A model generated the notes under the pieces. It was not told the DNA's origin. It was given only the letters and a program-made list of their open reading frames with translations, and did not search any database. Positions 15,501 through 22,136 of a stretch of DNA of 59,940 nucleotides are shown one piece after another. This stretch comes from a virus. The stretch spans positions 1 through 59,940 of IMG/VR virus record IMGVR_UViG_3300032289_000580; one strand, written 5' to 3'. A program made the position numbers and the translations under genes. Every line of letters starts with the position of its first letter. Position 1 is the first letter of the stretch.

Positions 15501-15839
15501 GTTCCAAGCAAGTTCCTGTAAAATATTTATATTCTCAAGACCCTTCTTATTCTTTGCAAGAAGGATGATATGGTTGTAAGCCTGAATTGACTTATCTGTT
15601 TTAGATGAACGATCAAATCTATCAGTTGGGGAGATGTAAGCCTCAACTCCAAGAATTGGCTTGATGCCTAATTCTTTTGCTGCTATTTGCATTTCACGAT
15701 GTGAAGACAATGTGCCGTGATCTGTGATTGCAATTGCAGTTTGCCCAGCATCTAGTGCAGCCTGACATAACTCTTTAGGTGAATTCAGTCCATCCATTAA
15801 TGAATAATAGGAATGAACGTGTAAGTGTGTAAAGCTCAT
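12570..15839 (-). CDS. dnaE: DNA polymerase III alpha subunit (family C, DnaE type)
   Basis: The 1089-residue protein is a complete family C polymerase. The N-terminal PHP domain starts FTHLHVHSYYSLMDG and has ITDHGTL. The palm contains GPGRGSAAGSLVCYAL and the catalytic PDIDTDF near residue 416. A helix-hairpin-helix region and an OB fold (WARVELVDETGTIGLF) follow near the C-terminus. The PHP His/Asp residues look intact, so intrinsic proofreading is possible. There is no intein. It overlaps the small gene downstream by 4 bases and starts 24 bases after tRNA-Leu. With helicase, primase and SSB it forms the phage replisome; I see no beta clamp or clamp loader here, so the host's may be used. 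Confidence 0.95.
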   Translation of the reverse strand: MSFTHLHVHSYYSLMDGLNSPKELCQAALDAGQTAIAITDHGTLSSHREMQIAAKELGIKPILGVEAYISPTDRFDRSSKTDKSIQAYNHIILLAKNKKGLENINILQELAWNEGFYHKPRIDREVLKEYAEGIIVLSGCLNGLISKAIEKGEFSEAKFILKDFSKTFRDDFYIEVQSHNPHEINSKLLELADELKIKAVATGDAHFAKEEDRILEEALLILSTSPKADKEMDFDMSRNMKNMLDRFNYLYPERRISFQNYNLFIQSREEIEADFKKALINRTDIFDNTMEIANKVEDYDFYQGLDLLPVPKTDADERLRELAVKGLESLGKASDDIYMARMEEELSVIASKNFASYFLVVGDMINWAKGTGIRVGPGRGSAAGSLVCYALGITDVDPIKYDLLFFRFINPERNDFPDIDTDFEDRRRKEVKEYLKKKFKHVASISTYTYFKDKGVVRDASRVFMVPLQEVNRALKPVDTFEDFMESPNTKEFRLRYPEVVWLAERLRGRIRSVGVHAAGVVVAKDDLRKYAPVESREDAQDKVSGRIPVVAYDMDTVADIGLIKLDALGLKTLSVISDTLESIKKRHKKEINLSSLTMDDPKVYQMLSEGYTKGVFQAEATPYTNLLMKMGVDKFEDLVASNALVRPGAMNTVGAAYINRKHGREAVDYSHKIMKQFTENTYGVIIYQEQVMQACVYLGGMSWSEADKVRKIIGKKKDAKEFDQFKDQFIAGASKQISQKKAEQLWHDFEAHAGYSFNRSHAVAYSMLSYYTAWLKSYYPLEFMFSILKNENDKDARTEYLIEAKRLGLRIMLPHINESDIYFSLQDDGIRFGLAEVKFISDSIANKIMDKRPFIDYADFIDKASKKGSGINSRAIAALNSIGGAAFEDNPRTGDEKDNYYEYLGIPTFNLAGIPPRIKAQARPIDDFDDLGSFVMFGMVKSIKRGNGWARVELVDETGTIGLFHHEDTQIEPNQMYFILVGDNRIARYVNVKEIDPNAADLFVDYLYRKEYDLEEDEYIVVNFTNYKTKAGKMMSHIVLSNAQKELTRAIVFPTLYKMSLAKMREGMKCKVVLAKLDDGTLNVKEIK

Positions 15840-15863
15840 TTATTTCCGCCGTTTCTTTTCATG

Positions 15864-15936
15864 TACCAAAGGTGGGATTTGAACCCACGCTGTATAGATT
15901 TTAAGTCTACCGCCTCTACCGCTGGGCTACTCTGGC
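15864..15936 (-). tRNA. tRNA with UAA anticodon (Leu) but short variable loop
   Basis: The minus strand folds as a class I cloverleaf. The acceptor is GCCAGAG/CTTTGGT with two G-U pairs, the D stem is GCC/GGC, and the anticodon stem is GTAGA/TCTAT with loop CTTAAAA. The variable loop is ACAGC, the T arm is GTGGG TTCAAAT CCCAC, and the discriminator is A. Anticodon UAA would read UUA Leu codons. Bacterial tRNA-Leu normally has a long variable arm, which is absent here. CCA is not encoded. It lies between the SSB and polymerase genes and is probably processed from their transcript. Confidence 0.88.
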
Positions 15937-15940
15937 GTAA

Positions 15941-15962
15941 GGGAGCAGATTGCTCTGCTCCC
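15941..15962 (-). terminator. Perfect 9-bp hairpin with GCAA tetraloop after the SSB gene
   Basis: The minus strand reads GGGAGCAGA-GCAA-TCTGCTCCC, a 9-bp perfect stem closed by a GNRA tetraloop. It lies 10 bases after the SSB gene end and 4 bases before tRNA-Leu. There is no T-run, so it is not a classic terminator. It could attenuate transcription, protect the 3' end of SSB mRNA after tRNA processing, or serve as a cleavage guide. Confidence 0.5.
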
Positions 15963-15972
15963 CGCCAAAGAT

Positions 15973-16650
15973 TTACCAGTCTAAGCTGCTACTTGTAGCA
16001 GTTGATGCCTGATTATCTCCGCCTGAAGGTTCTCCTGAAAAGAATCCCTCTTGTTCTGTGTAAGGTAGGTCTCTTACAGCAGATGCTTCAAGTGCATACA
16101 ATTCTAATGATGAGTAATCAAATTCTGACTCATCTTTAGCAAGTGGGATAATTGTATAACTTGTATCTGTTTTTGTACCACTTCGCTTAATGCGCCACAT
16201 CAAATTTGTAATGCTTCCCATTTCGCCAGCATACTCAATTAATGTTGGAGTAACAGTCTTTCCGCTGCTACCCTGTGATAAAATTGCAACGTACGGATCT
16301 TCTTTGCCATCATCTACTAGAACATTAATGTAAAGTCGTGAACGACCCTTCCATCCTGCCTTAAAGTCCTTGCGATGTTGTTCACAACCCCAGCACTTGC
16401 CCTGATCTTCCATAGTACAGAGTGCCTTACGTCGGTAATCTTTTGGATTTGTATGTTCAACGGCAATAAAACCTAAGCCGTTCTTTTCATTATAACTTGG
16501 CGAATCAGGATCAAGCTCCTGTAAAAATCTAATCTTAACGCTTTCGCCGTCTTCTAGCTTTACCCAACGACCCTTTGTAGAATCTGACTCGTTGTACGAA
16601 GGCTTATCTAGTGCCTTATTTAAATCTTTTAGTCCTTTAACGATACCCAT
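15973..16650 (-). CDS. T4 gp32-like single-stranded DNA-binding protein
   Basis: The 225-residue protein has a basic N-terminal segment, then an OB-fold-like region interrupted by a zinc site with H66, C78, C86, C89 and H92 (VEHTNP, CTMED, CWGCEQH), like the zinc insertion of T4 gp32. The C-terminus is Ser-rich and ends SSSLDW, a plausible acidic-aromatic tip for contacting replication proteins. It would coat single-stranded DNA at the fork. It sits between primase and polymerase, has a strong AAGGAG site and its own TGATATAAT promoter. The assignment rests on layout and zinc site. Confidence 0.8.
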   Translation of the reverse strand: MGIVKGLKDLNKALDKPSYNESDSTKGRWVKLEDGESVKIRFLQELDPDSPSYNEKNGLGFIAVEHTNPKDYRRKALCTMEDQGKCWGCEQHRKDFKAGWKGRSRLYINVLVDDGKEDPYVAILSQGSSGKTVTPTLIEYAGEMGSITNLMWRIKRSGTKTDTSYTIIPLAKDESEFDYSSLELYALEASAVRDLPYTEQEGFFSGEPSGGDNQASTATSSSLDW

Positions 16651-16695
16651 TTTATCTCCTTATGTAGTTGATGGTATAGATCCATCTGTATTACT

Positions 16696-16704
16696 ATTAT
16701 ATCA
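16696..16704 (-). promoter_or_regulatory. Extended -10 promoter TGATATAAT for the SSB gene
   Basis: TGATATAAT on the minus strand overlaps the primase stop codon. Initiation is expected near 16689. The leader of about 39 bases can form a small 5-bp hairpin (GATGG/CCATC, between about 16661 and 16677) and then carries AAGGAG. A separate promoter fits the high SSB amount needed per cell. Confidence 0.6.
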
Positions 16705-17700
16705 TTTATCCCAAGATCTGTATTCTATATCGGATACAGCATTTTTAATACAGGCTTTAATCTCTTCATCAGTCATATCGCCAGCATCTTTTGCATCATG
16801 TGGATATATCTTACCATATCCATAAGAAGCCCACAAGATGTCTTTTGTTCTAAGTTTATTGGCTATACTTAAACCTAATTCTCTTCCAGCAAGATCTGCA
16901 TCTGTCATAATTGTTATTCTATTAAAATATCTATTTAGTATTTGTTGCTGCTCTTTAGATAAAAACCCACCCAATGTTGCAACAACATTTGGAAAACCAG
17001 CCTGATGAATTCTAATTGCGTCAAAGCTGGACTCAACTACTATGACATGGTCTCCAATTTTTTTAGCCCTATGCACATTAAACATTGTCTTACTCTTTGG
17101 AAGGTTGGTGCTATTCTTAAATGACTTACCCTCAATTGATCTTCCAACAATTCCTATTGGCATTCCGTCTGGACTATGCACTGGAACAGTGACCATGCCA
17201 GTGTTTTTAGAATATCCTAAATTAAAATCAATAATAGACTGGTTAAATATACTTCTAGATTTAAAGTAATTCTTTCCTTCTGATACTTCAATCAATTCCG
17301 CATGCAGCCTATCTAATGTCTCTTGTGAAAATTCTTCAAACATAGGCTTATCTTCCATTGCATCTGCTAGCAATTCATCAAAATTTTCTAAGGACTCTGT
17401 TTCTTTTGCAGATATAAATCTCATGGCCTCAAAGTCATTCTTGTGTGTTACTCTTTTAATTAGTTCTAGTAGCGTGCCAGCCTCACCACATGAAGGATTA
17501 AAACAAATAAATGCACCCTTCTCACGACTTACGCTAAAGCTTGATGTGTGTCTATTAGAATGGAATGGGCAATAGCACAAGTAATCGTTTGAAGTTTCTC
17601 CAACTATATCTAAACCAAGTTCTTTTAAGATTGATTTGATGTGGGCTGGAGAATATTGCGTGGAATCAATTTCCCTTGTGTTATACCCTCTGATTGCCAT
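16702..17700 (-). CDS. DnaG-like primase (CHC2 zinc finger plus TOPRIM)
   Basis: Starting at ATG 17700 the protein has 332 residues. The N-terminal zinc domain shows C44-x2-H47 (CPFH) and C66/C71 (CFNPSC). The TOPRIM core has HVIVVESSFDAI and MTDADLAGRE, the Glu and Asp residues that bind catalytic metal. It makes RNA primers for lagging-strand synthesis. An in-frame ATG at 17751 with GGTGAG nearby would add 17 residues inside the upstream gene. I prefer 17700 because GAAGG is adjacent and the zinc domain then begins at a normal distance. It follows the helicase closely, as primase-helicase pairs often do. Confidence 0.9.
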   Translation of the reverse strand: MAIRGYNTREIDSTQYSPAHIKSILKELGLDIVGETSNDYLCYCPFHSNRHTSSFSVSREKGAFICFNPSCGEAGTLLELIKRVTHKNDFEAMRFISAKETESLENFDELLADAMEDKPMFEEFSQETLDRLHAELIEVSEGKNYFKSRSIFNQSIIDFNLGYSKNTGMVTVPVHSPDGMPIGIVGRSIEGKSFKNSTNLPKSKTMFNVHRAKKIGDHVIVVESSFDAIRIHQAGFPNVVATLGGFLSKEQQQILNRYFNRITIMTDADLAGRELGLSIANKLRTKDILWASYGYGKIYPHDAKDAGDMTDEEIKACIKNAVSDIEYRSWDK

Positions 17701-17945
17701 GCCTTCTTCTTTCCTACATAAACGCCATGAAGGGTCATTAAGAACTTCCATGTCTCACCTGTGAATTCTATCGAAAATGCTGGGTCTATGTCAAGTACCT
17801 TGACATAACCCTTTGATCTCATGTCATGAGTTAATAAATTTTCGTACTGTGGTCTTAAACTAATTAGCTGTGCATTGTCATAAAAATCAACATTTATTTG
17901 AAATCTTTTAATTCTTCTGTGAGTCATTTTGGAATGGATTCTCAT
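17625..17945 (-). CDS. Hypothetical basic protein between helicase and primase
   Basis: The 106-residue protein overlaps the helicase gene at its start and the primase gene at its end. A shorter start at 17927 (MTHRRIKRFQINVDFYDN) is possible. The central part is strand-rich, and the C-terminal segment (VYVGKKKAWQSEGITQGK) is basic. Long overlaps on both sides indicate a real compact gene. I recall similar ORFs beside primase genes in actinobacteriophages but no assigned function. Confidence 0.62.
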   Translation of the reverse strand: MRIHSKMTHRRIKRFQINVDFYDNAQLISLRPQYENLLTHDMRSKGYVKVLDIDPAFSIEFTGETWKFLMTLHGVYVGKKKAWQSEGITQGKLIPRNILQPTSNQS

Positions 17946-19152
17946 AAATCTCTTTGACGATACCTCTATTGATATCCCAATCTAGATATAAGCCGAACTC
18001 ATGACCGTGGCGATTTTTTCTTGACACCACCTCAATCATATTTGTTCCTGGATATCTGTGAACAGCCATAGCCATATCAGCATCATACTCAATAGCCTTT
18101 GACCAGGCAACCTGACTCATCATAGGAGGATTGTCTTGATCAGATATGTCATCAGCAGTTGCTGCAGTAATATCAATGATAGGAATATTATTTGATACTG
18201 CAAGCAATTTAAACTCACGAGAAATATTACGGTTGCGTTCTACTTCTGAATTGCTTCTCTTGTTGTCATTAAACAACTGATGATAATCAAGAATGACTAG
18301 GTCTGGCTTATGCTGATCGATCTTACCTTGAATTGTTGCTGGTGTTACTTCTGTATTACCTTCATTTGAAACAAGGATGAAGCTATTTTTATTTTCAAAC
18401 TTCTTTGTACTCCATGAACGAAAATCATCAATATTAATATTGCCCTTAGAAAAATCGCTAGCTTTAAATAAACCAGAACCAAGCATTGTGTAAATACGAT
18501 CACGCATATTCTCTGGAGACATTTCAAGAGACACAATCATTGGCTTGAAGCCTTGCTCCCAAGCTTTACATGCTAAATATGATGTGAACCATGTCTTACC
18601 ACGGCCTGGCCAACCAATTGCTACAATTAAATGTCCTGGAGCCATTCCTGTTGGATACGCCAAATCAATTGCTTCAAATCCAGTTTTAATTCCTGGGGAG
18701 CCACCCATTTCATCAGAACGTGCTTTGAGTGCATCCATATGTCTAATTGCTGACTCTGCATCAGTAATATCTAAGTCACGAACATTGTTTGTAAACCTAC
18801 TTAAATTTGCTAGCTGGCTTTGCATTTCTGCAAGCACTCTTGAAGCAGCATCTTCTTTAAGCATTGATCCGCTTTTAATCAAAATGCTCTTTAATCTATT
18901 TGATAAAAACTCATTCTTTAATTTATCAAGGTAGTACCCAGTCTCTGCTTTTACTTCTACTGGTTCAAAGTCTTTAAACTTTTCAATTAGTACGCCAGCT
19001 TCTGGTACTGCTTTAAACTTATAGTAGTATGACTTGAGACCTTCCCAGATATCTCTATGGGAAGTAAACAGTTCATCTACGTTGTCTGCTAATAATGTGC
19101 TTATGTCTTTATTCTTACATACGGCAGAAATTAGTGTTGCTTCTGTATTCAT
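17908..19152 (-). CDS. DnaB-like replicative helicase
   Basis: The 414-residue protein has a helical N-terminal domain (residues 1-120), a linker, and a RecA-type motor with Walker A GWPGRGKTW (180-188), MIVSLEMS, Walker B LVILDYHQL, and a late SRKNRHG motif. It forms a hexamer that unwinds DNA 5' to 3'. It overlaps the helical gene upstream by 4 bases (a candidate loader) and the small basic gene downstream by 38 bases. GGCGGAATAG precedes the ATG. Confidence 0.93.
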   Translation of the reverse strand: MNTEATLISAVCKNKDISTLLADNVDELFTSHRDIWEGLKSYYYKFKAVPEAGVLIEKFKDFEPVEVKAETGYYLDKLKNEFLSNRLKSILIKSGSMLKEDAASRVLAEMQSQLANLSRFTNNVRDLDITDAESAIRHMDALKARSDEMGGSPGIKTGFEAIDLAYPTGMAPGHLIVAIGWPGRGKTWFTSYLACKAWEQGFKPMIVSLEMSPENMRDRIYTMLGSGLFKASDFSKGNINIDDFRSWSTKKFENKNSFILVSNEGNTEVTPATIQGKIDQHKPDLVILDYHQLFNDNKRSNSEVERNRNISREFKLLAVSNNIPIIDITAATADDISDQDNPPMMSQVAWSKAIEYDADMAMAVHRYPGTNMIEVVSRKNRHGHEFGLYLDWDINRGIVKEIYENPFQNDSQKN

Positions 19153-19472
19153 TCTATTCCGCCATTCTCAACCATCTTCTTCGTTTCTTCTAATAACAAA
19201 CGACGTCTTTCTTTATCTTTTTGAGCTTCAATCTCTACAATATCCATTCTATCAAAGTTATAGAAAAAGAATTGCATTGGGTGCCCGCCCTTTGGCAATG
19301 AAAAATAATATACTAAAAGTTCCTTTGCACGATCAAATCCTACACTATCTATTACATCTTGCATAGCCCACTTCTCACGAAATTTATTTATTTGTGGTGT
19401 GCGACCATACTTTTCTTTATATAAAGATTGATATAGGCTGATCAAAACGTAAGGTTCTTTTTTATTTTCCAC
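19149..19472 (-). CDS. Hypothetical helical protein, candidate helicase loader
   Basis: The 107-residue protein begins at a GTG and is helical throughout, with a KFREKWAMQDVIDSVGFDRAKELL stretch and a highly charged C-terminal helix (DKERRRLLLEETKK). It is coupled to the DnaB-like helicase by a 4-base overlap. Small helical proteins encoded directly before DnaB-like helicases are often loaders. That role is inferred from position only; no AAA+ motif is present. Confidence 0.6.
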   Translation of the reverse strand: MENKKEPYVLISLYQSLYKEKYGRTPQINKFREKWAMQDVIDSVGFDRAKELLVYYFSLPKGGHPMQFFFYNFDRMDIVEIEAQKDKERRRLLLEETKKMVENGGIE

Positions 19473-19665
19473 GCTTTAATTCTTCCTCCACCTCACGAGT
19501 TTTTTCAATAAGCTTATCTTCTACAAACTTATATACTCTTTCAGTGGCAGACTCAACATTTTCGCCAAGGCGCAAATCATCCTCTACTCCTATGCCTATC
19601 TTAATGCTTTCATAGTTACCTAGGTTCCTTGTAAAGGATAGGTCTACTTTTACTTTTGTTGTCAT
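19462..19665 (-). CDS. Hypothetical small protein
   Basis: The start is placed at ATG 19665 (MTTKVKVDLSFTRN) because GGAGTA precedes it and it overlaps the previous stop by one base. The protein has 67 residues: a strand-rich N-terminus and a charged C-terminal helix (KLIEKTREVEEELKRGK). I do not recognise it. It sits in the replication operon. Confidence 0.65.
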   Translation of the reverse strand: MTTKVKVDLSFTRNLGNYESIKIGIGVEDDLRLGENVESATERVYKFVEDKLIEKTREVEEELKRGK

Positions 19666-20147
19666 TACTCCGCCTTCCATACAGGTACAAACTTTCCATC
19701 TTCTGTCTTAGTATACAATATAGTATTGTGTTTGAGAATAGCCAACAATTCAGTTTTTGAAGGCAATTTTGAAGAGTGCCCATCGTCTAAAATAAATTGA
19801 TGTAATTCTAATATGTCTTTTTGATTAAACATATATTTAGACCATTTGCTATCTGGATTTCCAATCGGATAAACTCTATGAGGCACCCTGATCTTTCCTT
19901 CAAGTATGTAGTCTTCAATAGTTACTTTGTGCTTTCCTAGTATTTCCCCGACCTGAGCCGTTGTAAAAGCATTCTCCATGTATTTAATTACTTGAGAATA
20001 AGAATACATAACACGTTTTTTATCTGGATAGCACCATGCAACAAGTTCATCCCTAGATCTTGATGACTTTAATACTTTATGTATCTTGTCATTTAAGAAG
20101 AAATAGAGAAACTTTTTCGGTGTTGTAGTTCTCTGTTGTCTAGCCAT
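19665..20147 (-). CDS. HTH DNA-binding protein (MerR/excisionase-like fold)
   Basis: The 160-residue protein contains FTTAQVGEILGKHKVTIEDY at about residue 60, followed by a wing-like IRVPHRVYPIGN and a FNQKDILELHQF helix. This is the layout of MerR or helix-turn-helix 17 domains. The N-terminus is basic (MARQQRTTTPKKF). It overlaps the zinc ribbon gene by 55 bases. It could be a replication initiator accessory or a regulator; the sequence does not decide. Confidence 0.72.
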   Translation of the reverse strand: MARQQRTTTPKKFLYFFLNDKIHKVLKSSRSRDELVAWCYPDKKRVMYSYSQVIKYMENAFTTAQVGEILGKHKVTIEDYILEGKIRVPHRVYPIGNPDSKWSKYMFNQKDILELHQFILDDGHSSKLPSKTELLAILKHNTILYTKTEDGKFVPVWKAE

Positions 20148-20278
20148 TTTGCAAGCGCATTCGTTTCCTTATTAATCATCCATCTTTTTCCACACATAAC
20201 GCAGAATAGCTCCATATGTAGTTTCTGTGAGAATACTCTATCAATGAATACTCTGCCGTCACACTTCTTACATCTCAT
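20093..20278 (-). CDS. Small zinc ribbon protein
   Basis: The 61-residue protein starts MRCKKCDGR and has CVMCGKRW near residue 27: two CxxC knuckles forming a typical zinc ribbon. The rest is basic. Its ATG overlaps the phosphoesterase stop (TAATG) and it extends 55 bases into the HTH gene. The function is unknown; nucleic acid binding is likely from the fold. Confidence 0.75.
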   Translation of the reverse strand: MRCKKCDGRVFIDRVFSQKLHMELFCVMCGKRWMINKETNALAKWLDNRELQHRKSFSISS

Positions 20279-21081
20279 TATAGACTAAACAACTTTCCAT
20301 CAACTATGCATGTATAATTTGGAGATACATGAATCATTTGAACGTGTGGATACTCTCCGTTTTCAATGTGTGCAATAGCAAAACCTTTTTGCCAGTCATG
20401 ATGTTGAGTATATTTCATTCCTGGTCCCTTTTCATCACACATGTGACCAATCTCATATCCACGTAAAGTCTCACCTTCGCCATTATTTCTAAGTTCATAT
20501 GTTACCATATGTGAAGCAATTCTGTGTGAGTGCCCTCTAATTAGTGAAACCTGCATGTCTTCCATATCTTTTCTTACAGACCCTGTTGCTGAAATTGAAA
20601 GTCCGTGGTGAACGTGGATATCTCCAAATCGTTTCTCTGGCAATTCGTTATAGTAGATATAATCGTAGCCTAATGAATCTAAAGACCATAATGATTCTGG
20701 TGTAACATCATTTAAATAGTCTGGAAGCTTTGCATCGACATAATTAAAAATTCTAACATCGTGATTTCCAAGTGCTGAAAATAATTGTGCGTCTGGCAGC
20801 ATCTCTCTTGTCTTGGCATAAAAATCTCTAGCGCCTTTTGCCTCATGCCTCATCATTGGAACAATCAAGTCGCGGCTATCATCTTTATGCAATTGCATAA
20901 ACTCAGCAGAACGTCCCTCTGTATACTTACTGTAACAAGCTTGATCGTCTGTATCTCCAAGGTAGTCTACTACATCTGGTTTAAACCACTTCATTACTTT
21001 AAACCAAAGAGCAATCATCTTATCGTCTTGGTACGGGAATTGCTGATCGGATGATAGCATCCACTTTAAATCGTTTGACAT
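20278..21081 (-). CDS. Calcineurin-like metallophosphoesterase
   Basis: The 267-residue protein has the metal-binding series of the family: D12 (MLSSDQQFPY), D43 (DYLGDTDD), SALGNHDVR, HVHHGL and IRGHSHRI. It hydrolyses phosphodiesters or phosphomonoesters with two metal ions. Phage members are often found beside replication genes and may process DNA ends or nucleotides, as SbcD or Mre11 do. No SbcC partner is visible here. It is the first gene below the strong terminator, with a weak ribosome binding site and no clear promoter. Confidence 0.88.
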   Translation of the reverse strand: MSNDLKWMLSSDQQFPYQDDKMIALWFKVMKWFKPDVVDYLGDTDDQACYSKYTEGRSAEFMQLHKDDSRDLIVPMMRHEAKGARDFYAKTREMLPDAQLFSALGNHDVRIFNYVDAKLPDYLNDVTPESLWSLDSLGYDYIYYNELPEKRFGDIHVHHGLSISATGSVRKDMEDMQVSLIRGHSHRIASHMVTYELRNNGEGETLRGYEIGHMCDEKGPGMKYTQHHDWQKGFAIAHIENGEYPHVQMIHVSPNYTCIVDGKLFSL

Positions 21082-21099
21082 TAAATTACCTTAATAATT

Positions 21100-21123
21100 A
21101 AAAAAGTCACGGATACGTGACTT
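21100..21123 (-). terminator. Rho-independent terminator ending the structural operon
   Basis: On the minus strand an 8-bp stem AAGTCACG/CGTGACTT with loop TATC is followed directly by a run of T. It lies about 45 bases after the last tail gene (21168) and before the phosphoesterase gene, cleanly separating late structural from replication genes. Confidence 0.85.
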
Positions 21124-21125
21124 AG

Positions 21126-21146
21126 ATGTTACAGTAATTGTAACAT
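21126..21146. repeat. Perfect inverted repeat beside the terminator
   Basis: ATGTTACA and TGTAACAT are separated by 5 bases, an 8-bp perfect dyad between the tail gene end and the terminator. It may be a second 3' hairpin of the tail mRNA or an operator. It carries no T-run. Confidence 0.5.
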
Positions 21147-21167
21147 ATGATTACTGATTGTCAATCC

Positions 21168-21593
21168 TTAAGACTGAACCATTTGTACTGCAATAAATGT
21201 TACATTGAATGTGCTTTTAGAAGAGTTAACATTTGATACCCATAGCTTTGGTGAAGCTGTAGCAGCACCAGCAACTGAAAGAGTTACTGAGTCTCCAGTT
21301 CCAAGTCCGCCAGACAAAGAAACAACAATGCGTGGTGGATTAGAAGAAACATTGCTAAAGCCAGTACCTAGATCTAAATCAAAAGACTTTGTGGTTCCTT
21401 TTGAAACACCAGTACATTCTATAGTTCCAGCATTTGTAATTGCCTTAAATGAAGATGTTTGTCCATCTAGCGTTGAGTTAAATAAATTATTAGCAGTAGC
21501 ATAAGTATTTACAATATTTTCTTGCAGCTTATTTAATTTATTTGGATCTAGAGGTTCACCCTCATTAAATGTAATTGTCTCAAATGTTGGCAT
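21168..21593 (-). CDS. Short tail-associated protein
   Basis: The 141-residue protein begins MPTFETITFNEGEPLDPNKLNKLQENI, a pattern seen at the N-terminus of phage tail fibre and collar proteins. It continues as a strand-rich Ser/Thr/Gly domain resembling a small fibre knob (residues 50-140). It is the last gene of the tail block, and its ATG overlaps the upstream stop. A virion role is inferred from position and composition. Confidence 0.65.
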   Translation of the reverse strand: MPTFETITFNEGEPLDPNKLNKLQENIVNTYATANNLFNSTLDGQTSSFKAITNAGTIECTGVSKGTTKSFDLDLGTGFSNVSSNPPRIVVSLSGGLGTGDSVTLSVAGAATASPKLWVSNVNSSKSTFNVTFIAVQMVQS

Positions 21594-21982
21594 TATAGAT
21601 CTTCTCCCAATTCATGCATACTTGCTTCAAAGGCACTTACTTCTACTACCTGTGATCTATCCAAACCATATTTATTAAATGTATCTGGATCAACAATATG
21701 TCTTTTCTTATTTTGTGATATTAAATATAGTTTACCATCTGCTATGTTTTTTATCAAGGTGCCGTCTCTGAATCCCAGCTTTCCTGCTAGCTTCATTCCA
21801 GCCACGGATGACTCTGTTGCTTCTACGGTAGTAAACAGCCAAGACTTTGCAGCCCTGTCTGATATAAGCTTAAACCTCTTGCCGTCTTTAATCCAGTAAA
21901 TTCCTTTATCGGTTTTGACTGCAATACCTGACGGGAAAATGGTGGGGCTAGTTACTATCTTCTGTGGCTTCTTCTTGAACAT
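21593..21982 (-). CDS. Hypothetical protein of the tail-tip block
   Basis: The frame extends to 22036, but its first part coincides with the separate small gene 21948-22103. A start at ATG 21982 (MFKKKPQKIVTSPTIFPSG) with GGAAAA upstream is preferred, giving 129 residues. It contains two repeated short units: GIYWIKDGKRFKLISDRAA and KLYLISQNKKRHIVDPDTF. These look like the W/Y-x-I-x-x-G-x-(K/R)-(R/H)-x-(I/L) repeats of surface-binding modules. It could be a small tail or wall-binding protein. Confidence 0.65.
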   Translation of the reverse strand: MFKKKPQKIVTSPTIFPSGIAVKTDKGIYWIKDGKRFKLISDRAAKSWLFTTVEATESSVAGMKLAGKLGFRDGTLIKNIADGKLYLISQNKKRHIVDPDTFNKYGLDRSQVVEVSAFEASMHELGEDL

Positions 21983-22103
21983 CTTTTTCCATAAGCTGAG
22001 TAAGCTCTGCCCGTAGTATTGCAATCTGAGTTTCATAATTTGCTACAATCTCTCCAATGCGTTGCTGAAGGGCGGTAATAATTAATTCTGCCTTTGTTGA
22101 CAT
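21948..22103 (-). CDS. 51-residue coiled-coil protein
   Basis: I read this short gene by hand. It has an ATG at 22103 preceded by GGAAGAATA and a stop at 21948. The product (MSTKAELIITALQQRIGEIV at its start) is one long amphipathic helix with an acidic tail (EEATEDSN), typical of short oligomerising coiled coils. It follows the S74 fibre gene. It may be a fibre chaperone or small tail protein; the function is not shown. Confidence 0.7.
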   Translation of the reverse strand: MSTKAELIITALQQRIGEIVANYETQIAILRAELTQLMEKDVQEEATEDSN

Positions 22104-22136
22104 TATTCTTCCAATCTATTAGTACTAAGGATAACA

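Noticed and set aside
15864-15936. UAA-anticodon tRNA as a stop-codon suppressor
   Set aside because: Anticodon UAA reads UUA; suppression of UAA would need UUA as the anticodon. No recoded stops were seen in the genes.
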